Source: Streptomyces sp. SAT1 (GTDB lineage: Bacteria > Actinomycetota > Actinomycetes > Streptomycetales > Streptomycetaceae). Taken from it: a DNA stretch of 64,000 nt. The stretch lies in the NCBI RefSeq assembly GCF_001654495.1, contig NZ_CP015849.1, forward strand, positions 2,951,501 through 3,015,500, in the 5' to 3' direction. A program made the position numbers and the translations under genes. Numbering within the stretch: the stretch's first letter is position 1; each line of letters starts with the position of its first letter. The notes under the pieces were generated by a model. It made no database searches. It had not been told where the DNA came from and saw nothing but the letters and a program-made list of their open reading frames with translations. This document shows positions 18,597 to 26,607 of this stretch, one piece after another.

Positions 18597-20063
18597 CTAG
18601 GACCGCAGCCGGTCCCCGCACTGCGGCCAGGGGGCGGCGCCGCGCTGCACGTAGAGCTTCTTGGCGCGGTACGTCTGCTCCTCGGGCGGGGCGTCCTGGG
18701 GACGGCCGGCGCCGCCGAGGCTGTGCCAGGTGTCCTGGTCGAACTGGTACAGGCCGCCGTACGTGCCGGACGGGTCCTCCGCGTCCGGGCGGCCGCCCGA
18801 CTCGCACTGCGCCAGCCCCTGCCAGTCCAGCCCGTCGGCGCCGCGCACCGACGGCGGATGCGGCCGCGTGCCGACCTTCACGATCTGCGTGCGCGGCGCG
18901 CGCACCACCTCCGACGCCAGCTGCCGCGGCCGCTGGCGTACGCCGTTGACGCTGCGCAGGGAGTACGTGACCCGGCGCACCCCGGGCCGCCCGGCGCGCT
19001 CCACGACCTCGGTGCCGCGGAAGAGCCCGGGGTCGGCGACCCGGCGCACGACGAACGGGATCTGCTCCTCGCGCACCTCCCGTCCGCCGGTGATCCGCAG
19101 CACGGTGACCGTCTGCCCGTCGCGCGGGAAGCTGTCCTGCGGAACGGAGGTGGTGTCCTGGCCGCGCAGCGTGACCCCGGCCTCCTCGACCGCCTCCCGC
19201 ACGGTCGCCGCGTTGGTGCGGACGGTGCGCGGGCGGCCGTCCGCCATGATGGTGACGGCGCGTTCGGTGCGGACGTCGAGCGTGAGCCCGGTGCGTCCGA
19301 TGCGCTGGGAGCGTGCCGCCGACAGATACGCGCCCTCCGCGCGCACCCCCCACTCCCTGAGCGCTCCGCCGACCGTGCGCGCGGTCGTCCACGCCGCGTG
19401 CCGCTGCCCGTCCAGCGTGAGCCGTACCGGGCGCCCGTACCGCACCTCGACCGCGTCACCGCTGCTGAGCGCCGTACCGGGGGCCGGGGCCACGGTGTCG
19501 TGCGCGCCGACCCGCAGGCCCTCCTCGGCGAGGAGTTCCGTCACGTCGTCGGCGAAGGTGTGCAGATTGCGCGGGCTGCCGTCGACATCGAGCTCGACCG
19601 CCTTGTCGTGGGCGACGAACGCGGTGGTGCCCCCGGCCAGGAACGCGACCACCAGCGCCTGCGGCAGCAGCCTGCGCAGCCCTCCGGTCTCCGGCAGCCG
19701 CGCGGGCCGCGGACCGCGCCGCCGCGCCCGCCGGCGCCCGCCGGTGCCGCCCTGTACGACGGGTGCGGCCGGACCGGTCGCCTGCCGGGGCAGCACCGGC
19801 TGCACGGCCGGCCGCCGGGCCCCGGACCGCTCGGCGGCGGCTTCGTACGCGGGCCGGTAGGTGTCCTGATACGGGGGCGAGGGCACGTACGGGGACGAAA
19901 CCTCCTCGGGCAGGACGGCCGCTCCGTACGCCCCTGACCCTCCGTGTCCGTATGTCTCGTATGTCTCGTAGGGCGCGTGAGGCGCGTGGGGCGCGTACGT
20001 CGTCCCGTACGTCTCCTCGTACCGCGCGTACGCCTCGTACGTCTCGTACGGCGATCTGCTCAC
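18597..20063 (-). CDS. Resuscitation-promoting factor (DUF348-G5-transglycosylase-like)
   Basis: A secreted or anchored muralytic protein that helps dormant cells or spores resume growth by cutting peptidoglycan. About 488 residues: a Tyr/Glu/Thr-rich repeated N-terminus ([15 protein letters not shown]), an arginine-rich stretch, a signal-anchor ([20 protein letters not shown]), three DUF348 modules, a G5 domain, then the Rpf lysozyme-like domain [12 protein letters not shown] with the catalytic Glu, [12 protein letters not shown] and the final cysteine in WPQCGDRL. This is the architecture of mycobacterial RpfB; I recall the S. coelicolor orthologue being called RpfC. GTG at 20063 has CAGGAG nine bases upstream. 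I see no c-di-AMP riboswitch in its leader. Confidence 0.9.
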   Translation of the reverse strand: MSRSPYETYEAYARYEETYGTTYAPHAPHAPYETYETYGHGGSGAYGAAVLPEEVSSPYVPSPPYQDTYRPAYEAAAERSGARRPAVQPVLPRQATGPAAPVVQGGTGGRRRARRRGPRPARLPETGGLRRLLPQALVVAFLAGGTTAFVAHDKAVELDVDGSPRNLHTFADDVTELLAEEGLRVGAHDTVAPAPGTALSSGDAVEVRYGRPVRLTLDGQRHAAWTTARTVGGALREWGVRAEGAYLSAARSQRIGRTGLTLDVRTERAVTIMADGRPRTVRTNAATVREAVEEAGVTLRGQDTTSVPQDSFPRDGQTVTVLRITGGREVREEQIPFVVRRVADPGLFRGTEVVERAGRPGVRRVTYSLRSVNGVRQRPRQLASEVVRAPRTQIVKVGTRPHPPSVRGADGLDWQGLAQCESGGRPDAEDPSGTYGGLYQFDQDTWHSLGGAGRPQDAPPEEQTYRAKKLYVQRGAAPWPQCGDRLRS

Positions 20064-20225
20064 ACCGACACACTCCTGGAGGCCGAGGTCCGGGCCCGGG
20101 GCGGCCGGGTCCCGGTACCTGATCGGGCCCCCAGAACCTAGCGGAGCGCCCGTCACTCTCCAAAGCGACGCGACTACGCTCAGTGCACGACGGGCGCCGG
20201 TGCGCGCCGGTGCGCGTCTGCGGCG

Positions 20226-21128
20226 TCAGTAGCCGAAGGCGCGGGCGGTGTTGGCGGCGAGCGCCGTGGCCAGCGTGTCCTCGTCGGTGCCGCGCACGGC
20301 CGCCATCGCACGCACCGTCACCGGCACCAGATAGGGCGCGTTGGGCCGGCCGCGGTAGGGCGCCGGGGTGAGGAAGGGCGCGTCGGTCTCCACCAGGACC
20401 AGCTCCAGCGGGGCGACGGCGAGGGCGTCCCGGAGGTTCTGGGCGTTCTTGAAGGTGACGTTGCCCGCGAAGGACATGAAGTAGCCCGCGCGAGCGCACA
20501 CCTCGGCCATCTCCGCGTCGCCCGAGTAGCAGTGGAACACCGTCCGCTCGGGGGCGCCCTCCTCCTTGAGGACGCGCAGCACGTCGGCGTGGGCGTCCCG
20601 GTCGTGGATGACGAGCGCCTTGCCGTGCCGCTTGGCGATCTCGATGTGGGCGCGGAAGGACCGCTCCTGCGCGGCGACGCCCTCCGGGCCGGTGCGGAAG
20701 AAGTCGAGGCCGGTCTCGCCCACGCCCTTGACCTGGGGCAGCGCCGCCAGCCGGTCGATCTCGGCGAGTGCCTCGTCGAGGGCGGCGTCCCCGCCCGGCC
20801 GCCGTGCGCCCTGCCGGGACCAGCCGTCCGGGTCGCCGTGGACGATCCGGGGCGCCTCGTTGGGGTGGAGGGCGACCGCCGCGTGGACGTTCGCGTGCGC
20901 CGCGGCCGTCTCGGCGGCCCAGCGGGAGCCGTGCACGTCGCAGCCGACCTGGACGACCGTGGTCACGCCCACCGAGGCGGCCTTGGCCAGCCCCTCCTCG
21001 ACCGTGCCGGACTGCATGTCGAGGTGGGTGTGGGAGTCGGCGACCGGTATCCGCAGCGGCTCGGGGAGCGGGGGCGCGGTGTTCTTGTCGGCTTTGCCGG
21101 CGTCGCCGCTGTGGGCTTTCGAGGACAT
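20226..21128 (-). CDS. tatD: TatD family metal-dependent hydrolase
   Basis: A 300-residue TIM-barrel hydrolase, probably a 3'-5' DNA exonuclease. Metal ligands are visible: H33 and H35 in DSHTHLD, Glu in GVGETGLD, His in VIHDRDAH, His in FHCYSG, and Asp in VLVETDAPFLTP. It heads the conserved tatD-rpf-rsmA-ispE order. The ATG at 21128 has no ribosome site; TAGGAT lies 6 bases upstream on the minus strand (21140-21135), so the transcript is probably leaderless. A 17-base tandem repeat array abuts that hexamer. Confidence 0.9.
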   Translation of the reverse strand: MSSKAHSGDAGKADKNTAPPLPEPLRIPVADSHTHLDMQSGTVEEGLAKAASVGVTTVVQVGCDVHGSRWAAETAAAHANVHAAVALHPNEAPRIVHGDPDGWSRQGARRPGGDAALDEALAEIDRLAALPQVKGVGETGLDFFRTGPEGVAAQERSFRAHIEIAKRHGKALVIHDRDAHADVLRVLKEEGAPERTVFHCYSGDAEMAEVCARAGYFMSFAGNVTFKNAQNLRDALAVAPLELVLVETDAPFLTPAPYRGRPNAPYLVPVTVRAMAAVRGTDEDTLATALAANTARAFGY

Positions 21129-21140
21129 GCCCCGATCCTA

Positions 21141-21208
21141 CGAAAGGGGCGTGTCGCCGAAAGGGGCGTGTCATCGAAAGAGGCGTGCCATCGAAAGAGG
21201 CGTGCCGT
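21141..21208. repeat. Four 17-base tandem repeats at the tatD promoter
   Basis: Four head-to-tail units begin at 21141, 21158, 21175 and 21192. Units one and two share CGAAAGGGGCGTGTC; units three and four share CGAAAGAGGCGTGCC. They start immediately upstream of the predicted tatD -10 and fill its -35 and upstream region. The period of 17 is not codon-length, so this is not coding. A regulatory array or a polymorphic slippage tract are both possible. Confidence 0.8.
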
Positions 21209-21250
21209 CGCGGATCCGTCGGCGCGCGCCCCTCCCGGGCGCCGGTGCCG

Positions 21251-21733
21251 TCAGCCGGCCTTGCGGTGGAACGGGTGCAGCAGGTCGGACAGGTGCCAGT
21301 GGTGCTCGTGGCCGACCGCGTCCCCCTGGCCTTCCCCGTCCGGCTTCCGGTCCGCCGCCTCCTCCCCGGGCGCGGACTCGGACCCGGACCCGGATCCCGG
21401 ACCCGTCGCGGGCCCCGCGGGCGACTGCTGCTGACGGGGGTGGTGCTCGCGCTCGTGCAGATGGCTCTGCGCGGACGAGACCCGCCCGGCCCTCATGATG
21501 CGGACGACGTGCCCGTCGCAGTTCTTGCAGGTGGGCTTCGTCAGCGGCGACGGCACCACCCGGCCCTCCGCCACGTACAGCACGAACTCGCCGCCGTCGG
21601 CGTCCGTGTGGTGCTCTATCTCGTACGACTGCTCCCAGCCGTGCCCGCAGCGCATGCAGGCGAAGGAGTACGACTCGTTGACGACGGCGGTGGCCGTACC
21701 GCGGTGGCCGGTCTGTCCTGCGATCTCGCTCAT
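21251..21733 (-). CDS. Zinc-ribbon-like protein of unknown function
   Basis: A 160-residue protein. Two CxxC pairs (CMRCGHGW near residue 26 and CKNCDGHV near residue 73) frame about 45 residues, consistent with a zinc ribbon. The second half is low-complexity: His/Gln, then Pro/Gly/Ser (GPGSGSGSES), then HEHHWHLSDLLHPFHRKAG, histidine-rich. ATG at 21733 has GAGGAG upstream; the longer open frame to 21856 lacks one. It lies between tatD and rsmI on the same strand. I do not know its role. Confidence 0.75.
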   Translation of the reverse strand: MSEIAGQTGHRGTATAVVNESYSFACMRCGHGWEQSYEIEHHTDADGGEFVLYVAEGRVVPSPLTKPTCKNCDGHVVRIMRAGRVSSAQSHLHEREHHPRQQQSPAGPATGPGSGSGSESAPGEEAADRKPDGEGQGDAVGHEHHWHLSDLLHPFHRKAG

Positions 21734-22128
21734 GCCAGCTCCTCGTGTCCGCTGGACGTGGGGACGGTGCGTCCCTTCCTCCAGTTGACGCCTCCACCAG
21801 CGTGAACGCACCGGGCCTGTCGAGTGTTGGATCCGATTTGGGGGTTGCTTGCCCAAGGCTCCCCTGAACGGCCGGTCTCGCTTTGCGTTCCCGAAACGCC
21901 GCTTTACTCCCGCATGGGGCGCGCGCTCATGGGAGATACGCCCTGCTCAGAGGGGGTGTGAGCAAGATCTCGCAGCACCCGCCGCCGTCAAGGCGCGGCC
22001 GCGCGCTTCACCCGGCGCAACCGAACCGCGAGCACCGCGCCGACGCCCCACAGGTCCCTTCGGTCTCACCTGTCCCTGCGAGTACCTCGACTGTCCCTTC
22101 GGGGACCTCAGCTGTCCCTTCGGGGACC
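21734..22128. other. 395-base intergenic stretch between rsmI and the zinc-ribbon gene
   Basis: I find no convincing gene or tRNA here. It should carry the promoter of the minus-strand zinc-ribbon gene and the 3' end signals of rsmI. Its right edge contains two tandem UUCG-type hairpins, listed separately. The sequence around 21840-21960 is somewhat lower in GC and has no codon bias that I can see. Confidence 0.5.
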
Positions 22129-22132
22129 TCAG
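22091..22132. repeat. Two tandem 21-base units, each a UUCG hairpin
   Basis: The unit CTGTCCCTTCGGGGACCTCAG occurs in tandem at 22091-22111 and 22112-22132 (one base longer than a quoted core; core GTCCCTTCGGGGAC). Each core folds as GTCCC-TTCG-GGGAC, which on the plus strand is the extra-stable C(UUCG)G tetraloop. A degenerate third copy precedes them near 22070. The last unit overlaps the rsmI stop codon. A terminator for rsmI is the simplest role. Confidence 0.7.
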
Positions 22133-22980
22133 CCGGAGTGCTTGGCCGCCACCACCGCGTCGAACACCTCGCGCTTGGGCAGCCCGGCCTCGGCGGCGAC
22201 CGCCGCGATGGCCTCCTTGCGCCGCTCGCCCGCCTCCTCGCGGACCCGCACCCGCCGCACCAGCTCCTCGGCGCCGATCTCCGCCGGCCCGGTCTCGGGC
22301 GCGCCCTCGACCACGACGGTGATCTCGCCGCGCACCCCGCCGTTCTCCACCGCCCAGGCGGCCAGCTCGCCGAGCCCGCCGCGCCTGACCTCCTCATAGG
22401 TCTTGGTCAGCTCCCGGCACACGGCGGCCCGCCGGTCGGCGCCGAACTCCTCGGCCATCGCCGCGAGGGTGTCCTCGATGCGGTGCGTGGACTCGAAGAA
22501 GACGAGGGTGCGCCGCTCGGCGGCGACCTCCCGCAGCCGCGAGCGCCGCTCGCCCGCCTTGCGGGGCAGGAAGCCCTCGAAGCAGAACCTGTCCACCGGC
22601 AGCCCGGACAGTGCCAGCGCGGTGAGCACGGCGGACGGTCCGGGCACCGCGGTGACCCGTACGTCCCGTTCGACGGCCGCCGCGACCAGCCGGTAGCCCG
22701 GGTCGGACACGGAGGGCATGCCCGCGTCGGTGACCAGCAGCACCCGCGCCCCGCCGGTCAGCTCCTCGACCAGCTCCGGGGTGCGGGCGGACTCGTTGCC
22801 CTCGAAGTACGACACGACACGCCCGCGCGGGGTCACGCCGAGCGCCTGGGCGAGCCGGCGCATCCGCCGGGTGTCCTCGGCGGCGATCACGTCCGCCTCG
22901 GCCAGCTCGGCGGCGAGCCGGGGCGGCGCGTCCTGGACGTCGCCGATGGGGGTGCCGGCCAACACAAGGGTTCCTGTCAC
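22129..22980 (-). CDS. rsmI: 16S rRNA (cytidine1402-2'-O)-methyltransferase
   Basis: RsmI methylates the ribose of C1402 in the 30S decoding centre. The 283-residue protein has the tetrapyrrole-methylase-like fold: LVLAGTPIGDVQDAPPRL at the N-terminus, IAAEDTRRMRRL, YFEGNESARTPEL, the SAM loop LVTDAGMPSVSDPGYRLV, and TAVPGPSAVLTALALSGLP. GTG at 22980 begins MTGTLVLAGT. It is divergent from pmt with 162 bases between. Tandem hairpins overlap its end. Confidence 0.93.
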   Translation of the reverse strand: MTGTLVLAGTPIGDVQDAPPRLAAELAEADVIAAEDTRRMRRLAQALGVTPRGRVVSYFEGNESARTPELVEELTGGARVLLVTDAGMPSVSDPGYRLVAAAVERDVRVTAVPGPSAVLTALALSGLPVDRFCFEGFLPRKAGERRSRLREVAAERRTLVFFESTHRIEDTLAAMAEEFGADRRAAVCRELTKTYEEVRRGGLGELAAWAVENGGVRGEITVVVEGAPETGPAEIGAEELVRRVRVREEAGERRKEAIAAVAAEAGLPKREVFDAVVAAKHSG

Positions 22981-23142
22981 GCCCCCATCCTCTCAAGCAC
23001 GGCGACCGCCCCTCGCCCGCCCGCCGGACACCCCTGCCCCCGGCACTCGCCCACCCGCCGGACCCCCCTCCCCGGCGCACCGCGTACGCCCGGCGGAGCC
23101 CATGCACGGGACTCGCACAGCGCGGTTCCCTACGATGGCGCG

Positions 23143-24894
23143 GTGACCAGTACCGCGTCCTCCACGGACCCACGGCAGGACCTGGCCCCGGACGACCGGA
23201 GCCCCGAGTGGCAGCGGCGGCTGCGCCGCTTCGGCCGCACGGGGGAGCCGGCGGGGCCCGCAGCCGACGTGCGCGAGCGCCTGGTGCCGCCGTTCGCCCG
23301 GCCCGGCGCACGGCTGTGGACGGCCCTCGGCGTCCCGCTCGCCGCCGGCGCGCGTCTGGCCCGCTGGTCGGAGTGGGGCGGCCCGCTGCTGGTCACGCTG
23401 TTCGCCGGGGTGCTGCGGTTCTGGAACCTGGGCAGCCCGAAGGCGGTGATATTCGACGAGACGTACTACGCCAAGGACGCGTGGGCGCTCGTCCACCGCG
23501 GCTTCGAGGTCAACTGGGACAAGAACGCCAACGACCTGATCCTCAGCACCGGCGGCCATGTCCCCGTGCCCGCCGACGCGGCGTACGTCGTGCATCCGCC
23601 GGTCGGCAAGTACGTGATCGGGCTGGGCGAGCTGATGTTCGGGTTCAACCCGTTCGGCTGGCGCTTCATGACCGCGCTGCTGGGCACGCTCTCGGTGCTG
23701 CTGCTGTGCCGGATCGGCCGCAGGCTGTTCCGCTCCACCTTCCTCGGCTGCCTGGCGGGCACGCTGATGGCGGTGGACGGACTGCACTTCGTGATGAGCC
23801 GCACCTCGCTGCTCGACGGGGTGCTGATGTTCTTCGTGCTCGCCGCCTTCGGCTGCCTGCTGGTCGACCGGGACCGGGCCCGCGCGAGACTGGCCGCCGC
23901 GCTGCCCGTCGGCGCGGACGGCCGCGCCCGGCCCGACGCGGACGTCGCGGACACCCTCCGCCTCGGGGCGCGCCCCTGGCGCTGGCTGGCGGGCCTGATG
24001 CTGGGCCTGGCCATCGGCACCAAGTGGAACGGCCTGTACGTCATGGCCGCGTTCTGCGTGCTGACCGTGCTGTGGGACGTCGCCGCCCGCCGCACGGCCG
24101 GCGCCCGCAGCCCCTACCGCGCCGTCCTCCGCCTCGACCTGGGCTGGGCCTTCCTCGCCACGGTCCCGGTCGCCATCGTCACCTACATCTGGTCGTGGGC
24201 GGGCTGGATCTTCTCCCCCACCGACGGCACCGGCGGCTACTTCCGCGACTGGGCGGCCACGGACGGCCGCGGCAGCTCCTGGTCCTGGCTCTTCCCGGAC
24301 TGGTGGCGCAGCCTGTGGCACTACGAGCACGAGGTCTACAAGTTCCACGTCGGCCTGTCCTCGCCGCACACCTACCAGTCCAACCCGTGGAGCTGGCTCG
24401 TCGACGGCCGCCCGGTCTCCTACTTCTACGAGTCCCCCTCCCCCGGCACCGCCGGCTGCCCGGCCGACGCCGGCGACAAGTGCGCCCGCGAGGTCCTCGC
24501 CCTCGGCACCCCGATGCTGTGGTGGGCGGCCTGCGCCGCGCTCGTGTACGTCCTGTGGCGCTGGTTCTTCCGCCGCGACTGGCGCGCGGGCGCGATCGCC
24601 TGCGGCGTCGCCGCGGGCTACCTCCCCTGGTTCCTCTACCAGGAACGCACCATCTTCTTCTTCTACGCCGTCGTCTTCGTCCCCTTCCTCTGCCTCGCCG
24701 TCACCCACCTCGTCGGCGCCCTCCTCGGCCCCCCCACCGCCACCGACACCCGCCGCGTGGCCGGCGCCACCGGCGCGGGAGTCCTCGTCCTCCTCATCGC
24801 CTGGAACTTCATCTACTTCTGGCCCCTGTACACGGGCACGGCGATCCCGATGGAGGAGTGGCGGGCGCGGATGTGGCTGGATACGTGGGTGTAG
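23143..24894 (+). CDS. pmt: Dolichyl-phosphate-mannose-protein mannosyltransferase (Pmt)
   Basis: Pmt is a polytopic GT-C enzyme that transfers mannose from polyprenyl phosphate mannose to Ser/Thr of secreted proteins. The protein of about 583 residues has the catalytic loop FDETYYAKDAW with the conserved D-E pair, HPPVGKYVIG, R-T-S-L-L-D-G, many hydrophobic helices and the SSPHTYQSNPWSWL loop of the MIR-less bacterial type. GTG at 23143 follows TACGAT by six bases, implying a leaderless mRNA. In S. coelicolor this enzyme is known to be needed for phiC31 infection and normal envelope function. A strong terminator closes it. Confidence 0.92.
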   Translation: MTSTASSTDPRQDLAPDDRSPEWQRRLRRFGRTGEPAGPAADVRERLVPPFARPGARLWTALGVPLAAGARLARWSEWGGPLLVTLFAGVLRFWNLGSPKAVIFDETYYAKDAWALVHRGFEVNWDKNANDLILSTGGHVPVPADAAYVVHPPVGKYVIGLGELMFGFNPFGWRFMTALLGTLSVLLLCRIGRRLFRSTFLGCLAGTLMAVDGLHFVMSRTSLLDGVLMFFVLAAFGCLLVDRDRARARLAAALPVGADGRARPDADVADTLRLGARPWRWLAGLMLGLAIGTKWNGLYVMAAFCVLTVLWDVAARRTAGARSPYRAVLRLDLGWAFLATVPVAIVTYIWSWAGWIFSPTDGTGGYFRDWAATDGRGSSWSWLFPDWWRSLWHYEHEVYKFHVGLSSPHTYQSNPWSWLVDGRPVSYFYESPSPGTAGCPADAGDKCAREVLALGTPMLWWAACAALVYVLWRWFFRRDWRAGAIACGVAAGYLPWFLYQERTIFFFYAVVFVPFLCLAVTHLVGALLGPPTATDTRRVAGATGAGVLVLLIAWNFIYFWPLYTGTAIPMEEWRARMWLDTWV

Positions 24895-24905
24895 CTGGGC
24901 GAATA

Positions 24906-24944
24906 GACCAAGAGGGCGCGGCCGACGACCGCGCCCTCTTGGTC
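24906..24944 (+). terminator. Strong terminator after pmt; left edge of island
   Basis: A perfect 16 base-pair stem: arms 24906-24921 and 24929-24944 (GACCAAGAGGGCGCGG and its complement) with a 7-base loop, followed by GTTGTTGG. It lies 12 bases past the pmt stop. GC content drops beyond it. Confidence 0.85.
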
Positions 24945-25127
24945 GTTGTTGGTCGCTGGCGGTCACTGCTGGCTGCCCTCGAGCGGCCCAGCCACGGCCT
25001 AGAGGGGACTGCCAGCCACACGGGCGCCCCAACCGCCTGAGCAGCACTGCAACCAAGGCGATGTCTGGCCCACTGCGCGGCACTGGGCGCCCTCATGGAG
25101 CCGCAGGACACGAGCACCATGCGCGGC

Positions 25128-25133
25128 TATACT
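25128..25133 (+). promoter_or_regulatory. Candidate promoter of the hydrolase/helical-repeat operon
   Basis: TATACT at 25128-25133 is a near-consensus -10, unusual in this GC-rich window, and would give a leader of about 110 bases before the TTG start at 25249. No clear -35 is seen. The remainder of 24945-25248 shows no gene. Confidence 0.45.
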
Positions 25134-25248
25134 TTCGCCTACCTCACGAGCACCTTGCGCAACGTAACCACTTTAACCTACGGCAACGTGCGACCTGAAG
25201 GTGGCTGTGAAACCAGTCGGAATCTGCTGACGCAGAGCCGGGGGAACT

Positions 25249-26607
25249 TTGCCACGCATCCTTAAGCAGTCTGAATTCCTGGCCGGCGATTTCGACCACA
25301 CCGGCTTGAACGTGCATGTTCGCCCCGGCAGAAGAGCAACTGCGGCGGTCGTCTTCGTACACGGGCTCGGCGGCGACGGGTATGACACGTGGGGTATGTG
25401 GCCAGAGTTCGTTTTCGAACAGAGCTCTGCCGAGCTTCTTGATGTCATCATCTTTAGCTATGCAAGCTTTAATAAAGCCTGGCGAACGAGGAAGTCCGGA
25501 GCCGACCTTCCGTTCGTTGCGGCTCAACTTGCTGACTGGATCAGGAGCCTCACTGAAGAACACGGCTACACTGATGTCTATTTTGTTGCGCACAGCCTGG
25601 GGGGCCTTGTTGTCGAATCAGCAGTTCAGCAGTATTTGAACCAACTGGGAACAGGGGCGCCGGAAGTCACTTCAATAGCCGCCATTTTCGTTCTTGCGGC
25701 ACCTAGGCTGGGAGCAGGGATAGCCCTGGGCGCCTTGAGGCAGCTCATACCAGAAATCGAGTGGCTACGTAATAAGTCCCCCCAACTTCTAGCGGCTGAG
25801 TCTTTCTTCAGTAGCCGCGTAGAGAGTCTCGGAACCGCCGCCTCTGCGGGTTACCGCGAGTTCTTGATTCCACGATACTCCGCCATGGCAGGTGGCGACC
25901 GGGTCGTCTCCAAAATGAGCGGCTTGTTCGGTGTTCCAGAACAGCAACGCCTCAGACTGAATGGAAATCATCACACAATCGCCAAGCCCGATAGAATAAA
26001 TCAAGAACAACATCTTCGTCTCTTGAGGATTGTCAAGCAATCTGGTGACATAAGGCGGGCATGGCGCCGCCAGTCCCATCACGCAGAAAAGTTCAAAGTT
26101 AGACCTGGTCCTCGCGCTCCGGTCCTCGTTACAGAACTACGCAGCGACGACATCAAAGTCACCTGGGAGCAGGCATACAACAGGGCCTTGGCCCTCGCAT
26201 CTTCAGACGAGATCTCGGTCTCTGACTGCCGCAACTCTACGGTCACCTCTTCACATCGTGAAACTGACATCCTCGTCTCGGTTCATGCTACTGAGAACAT
26301 CATGAACAGAGACGAGCGCTGCGAGGCAGTTGTCAGGGGTTCTTTCGCGCAACATCAGCGCCAGCATGGCTTGATGTTGCTAATCGTAGCGATTGGCGCA
26401 GCTCACGAGCGAGCAAGGGACGTTGTGCAATCGTGGCTGCCAGACCCCCCTTATCGATCACTAAGCATTGAGGGGGTGGCCTCACCAGAAGAATTTTCAG
26501 ACCTGCTTGCCGCTTGGGCTGAAGTGATGATTGACCGCGATCCTGCCCGCTGGCCACGAAGCACTTCAGAGATGTCATACGGAACGGAAGGAAGTGATCT
26601 CGTATGA
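25249..26607 (+). CDS. Alpha/beta-hydrolase (PGAP1/DUF676-like) with C-terminal unknown domain
   Basis: A 452-residue protein. Residues 30-250 are an alpha/beta-hydrolase: oxyanion region VVFVHGLGGDGYDTW, nucleophile S116 in FVAHSLGGLVVES, Asp D217 in GGDRVV, and His 241/242 in NGNHHTIAKP, so the triad is intact. This subtype (lipase/esterase with HSLGG and a late HxxIxKP) is common as an effector in bacterial and fungal immune proteins. Residues 270-452 are a separate domain I do not recognise, with a buried strand LMLLIVAIGAA. TTG at 25249 follows GGGGGA; the stop overlaps the next gene by four bases (ATGA). GC is near 53% in sampled lines against about 75% in pmt, so it was probably acquired. 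Confidence 0.75.
   Translation: MPRILKQSEFLAGDFDHTGLNVHVRPGRRATAAVVFVHGLGGDGYDTWGMWPEFVFEQSSAELLDVIIFSYASFNKAWRTRKSGADLPFVAAQLADWIRSLTEEHGYTDVYFVAHSLGGLVVESAVQQYLNQLGTGAPEVTSIAAIFVLAAPRLGAGIALGALRQLIPEIEWLRNKSPQLLAAESFFSSRVESLGTAASAGYREFLIPRYSAMAGGDRVVSKMSGLFGVPEQQRLRLNGNHHTIAKPDRINQEQHLRLLRIVKQSGDIRRAWRRQSHHAEKFKVRPGPRAPVLVTELRSDDIKVTWEQAYNRALALASSDEISVSDCRNSTVTSSHRETDILVSVHATENIMNRDERCEAVVRGSFAQHQRQHGLMLLIVAIGAAHERARDVVQSWLPDPPYRSLSIEGVASPEEFSDLLAAWAEVMIDRDPARWPRSTSEMSYGTEGSDLV

Noticed and set aside
20064..20225. c-di-AMP (ydaO) riboswitch before the rpf gene
   Set aside because: Known for another Streptomyces rpf gene, but this 162-base gap is too short and shows none of the expected helices.
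21141..21208. CRISPR array
   Set aside because: The units are contiguous with no spacers, and there are no cas genes. It is a tandem repeat.
24895..25248. tRNA gene or attachment site at the island's left edge
   Set aside because: No cloverleaf or CCA-ending element was found, and I saw no direct repeat matching the right edge.
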